The notes beneath the pieces are model-generated. The model saw nothing but the letters and a program-made list of their open reading frames with translations. It had not been told where the DNA came from and made no database searches. Positions 62,889-64,000 of a DNA stretch of 64,000 bases are shown here, in pieces. Source of the stretch: JAWKOK01 sp963698255 (GTDB taxonomy: Bacteria; Chloroflexota; Anaerolineae; Caldilineales; Caldilineaceae); assembly GCA_963698255.1 (NCBI GenBank), contig CAVOQD010000025.1, positions 186,001-250,000 on the forward strand, read 5' to 3'. The translations under genes were made by a program, and so were the position numbers. The number at the start of each line of letters is the position of its first letter. The stretch's first letter is position 1.

Positions 62889-64000
62889 TCCTGACTTCGC
62901 CTGCTGATCAGCGCGGGGAGGATGGTGTAGAACTCGGTGGCCTTGACCACGTCCTCCAGGATCACGCTGTCCATGACGGTGTGGGCGGTCTCTTCCTCGC
63001 CGGGGCCGAAGCCGATGGACGGGATGCCCGCCTTGCCGGCCCAGTAGATGCCGTTGGTGCTGAAGTTCCACTTGCCCGGCGCGTGCTCGGGCAGGCCGAT
63101 GGCATTGGCTGCGTCAACGCCGGCTTGCACCAACGGATGGGCCTCGTCCAGCGCCCAGGCCGGGAAATACTTGTCGACCGGGAAGACGAAGCCGGTGTAG
63201 CTGGGCTCATCGTAGTGTAGCATCTCCACGCGTGATCTCGCCGTTCTCGCGATACTTCTGCGGAATCAGCGCCGCCACCTGCTCGATGGCCCCCTCAGCG
63301 GTCTCGCCGAAGGTGAGCCGACGGTCGATGTAGACCGTACACTGGTTGGGCACGGCGTTGATGCTGGGCGTGTCGATCTCCATGTCGGTGACGGTGATCT
63401 TGCCATGGCCCAGGAAGGGGTCGTCGCCCAGTTCCGGCTCCAGGTTGGCCACGCCCTCGATGATGGGCAACATCTTGTAGATGGCGTTGTCGCCCACATG
63501 GTTGGAGGCGGCATGCGCGCTGCGCCCCTTGGCCACCACCTTCATCTCGACGCGGCCCTTGTGGCCGCGGTAGACCTGCATCTTGGTCGGCTCGCCGATG
63601 ACCGCGAAGTCGGGACGGATGCCCTCGTGCTCGACAAAGGCGTGGCAGGCGATGCCGTCGCACCACTCTTCCATGTTGCCCAGATAGTAGGCCGTCCAGC
63701 CCTCCAGCAGGCCCAGGTCTCGAGCGATGACCATGGCATAGATCATGCCCGGCGTGCTGGCCTTTTCGTCGCACGTGCCGCGGGCATAGAAGCGGCCGTC
63801 CTCGACCTTGCCCTCGAACGGATCCCACTGCCACTCGTCCGGGTCGCCGATGCCCACGGTGTCGATGTGGCTGTCGAAGACGATGATCTTGGGGCCGTCG
63901 CCGATGCGGCCCACCGTGTTGCCCATGCTGTCAAAGCGGACCTCGTCAAAGCCGAGCTTGGTCATCTCCTCCTGAATGCGCTCACCCACCGGTCCGATCT
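62885..64000 (-). CDS. YgeY-type M20 metallohydrolase, frameshifted and cut by the window end
   Basis: The frame enters at the window edge (…IGPVGERIQEEM), so the N-terminus is outside. Metal ligands of an M20 peptidase are visible: FDSHIDTVGIGDPDEW, YARGTCDEKAS, GNMEEWCDGIA. The dimerisation domain follows (GRVEMKVVAKGRSAHAASNH, CTVYIDRRLTFGET), then the second half of the catalytic domain (FSTNGIYWAGKAGIPSIGFGPGEEETAH). The frame breaks near 63226, between GEITR and VEMLHYDEP. The pattern matches the YgeY 'selenium metabolism-linked hydrolase' group, which occurs with carbamate kinase, as here. Confidence 0.8.

Overview
The window reads as a chromosomal segment of a Chloroflexota bacterium, most likely Anaerolineae or Caldilineae. 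This is inferred from gene content, not from a marker search. The signs are Thr/Pro-rich linkers of the PTATYTPYP type in surface proteins, acidic Ala/Glu-rich lipoprotein linkers on solute-binding proteins, a two-thioredoxin-fold protein disulfide oxidoreductase beside a thioredoxin-reductase-like flavoprotein, PspC and DUF309 proteins, and fairly GC-rich DNA with AGGAGG-type ribosome binding sites. No transposase, phage module or CRISPR array was seen.

Layout. 1-2.4 kb: a badly frame-disrupted alkaline-phosphatase-superfamily membrane protein. 2.5-5.6 kb: a cut-off DUF6282-like remnant abutting a secreted serine hydrolase with five tandem repeats. 5.9-9.9 kb: a large fusion of an aminoglycoside-phosphotransferase-like kinase, a STAND NTPase and TPR repeats, the best candidate for an undescribed signalling or defence protein. 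10-13 kb: repeats, a secreted protein, and an ATPase with a C-terminal winged helix. 13.4-18.1 kb: a GH29 fucosidase and a GH3-like protein whose expected nucleophile is Asn. 18.2-21.7 kb: an operon of signal peptidase I, an AI-2E permease fused to a HAD domain, a small barrel protein and a caspase-like His/Cys protein. 21.8-25.9 kb: a transmembrane protein with several cNMP-binding domains and an SH3 lipoprotein sharing its outer domain. 26-31 kb: tRNA-Leu, sigma/anti-sigma pair, mutM, and envelope-stress-type proteins.

31-34.3 kb holds a DUF2071 protein, UvsE and an ADP-ribosylglycohydrolase. 34.4-40.6 kb is a catabolic operon: amidohydrolase, solute-binding protein, two permeases and an argininosuccinate-lyase-like enzyme. 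40.8-44.7 kb: YcaQ-like protein, the disulfide oxidoreductase/flavoprotein pair and a rhodanese. 45-55 kb: GNAT, B12-radical SAM, XseB, DUF309 fusion, polysaccharide deacetylase, RpiR regulator, membrane glycosyltransferase-like protein and a beta-propeller protein. 55-57.6 kb: a small thioredoxin-fold protein, Crp/Fnr regulator, ferredoxin with its own promoter, and a PIG-L deacetylase. 57.7-61.5 kb: a second ABC importer, also lacking an ATPase gene. 61.8-64 kb: carbamate kinase and a YgeY-type M20 hydrolase running off the end.

Two features cut across the window. First, many intergenic gaps carry fold-back (inverted-repeat) elements of several unrelated sequence families. In the 33-40.6 kb block every gap has one. 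Second, a number of genes are broken by frameshifts. At least seven of these are explained by one extra base in a short homopolymer or doublet, which suggests assembly error rather than true pseudogenes. The left-edge gene is an exception in its density of shifts.
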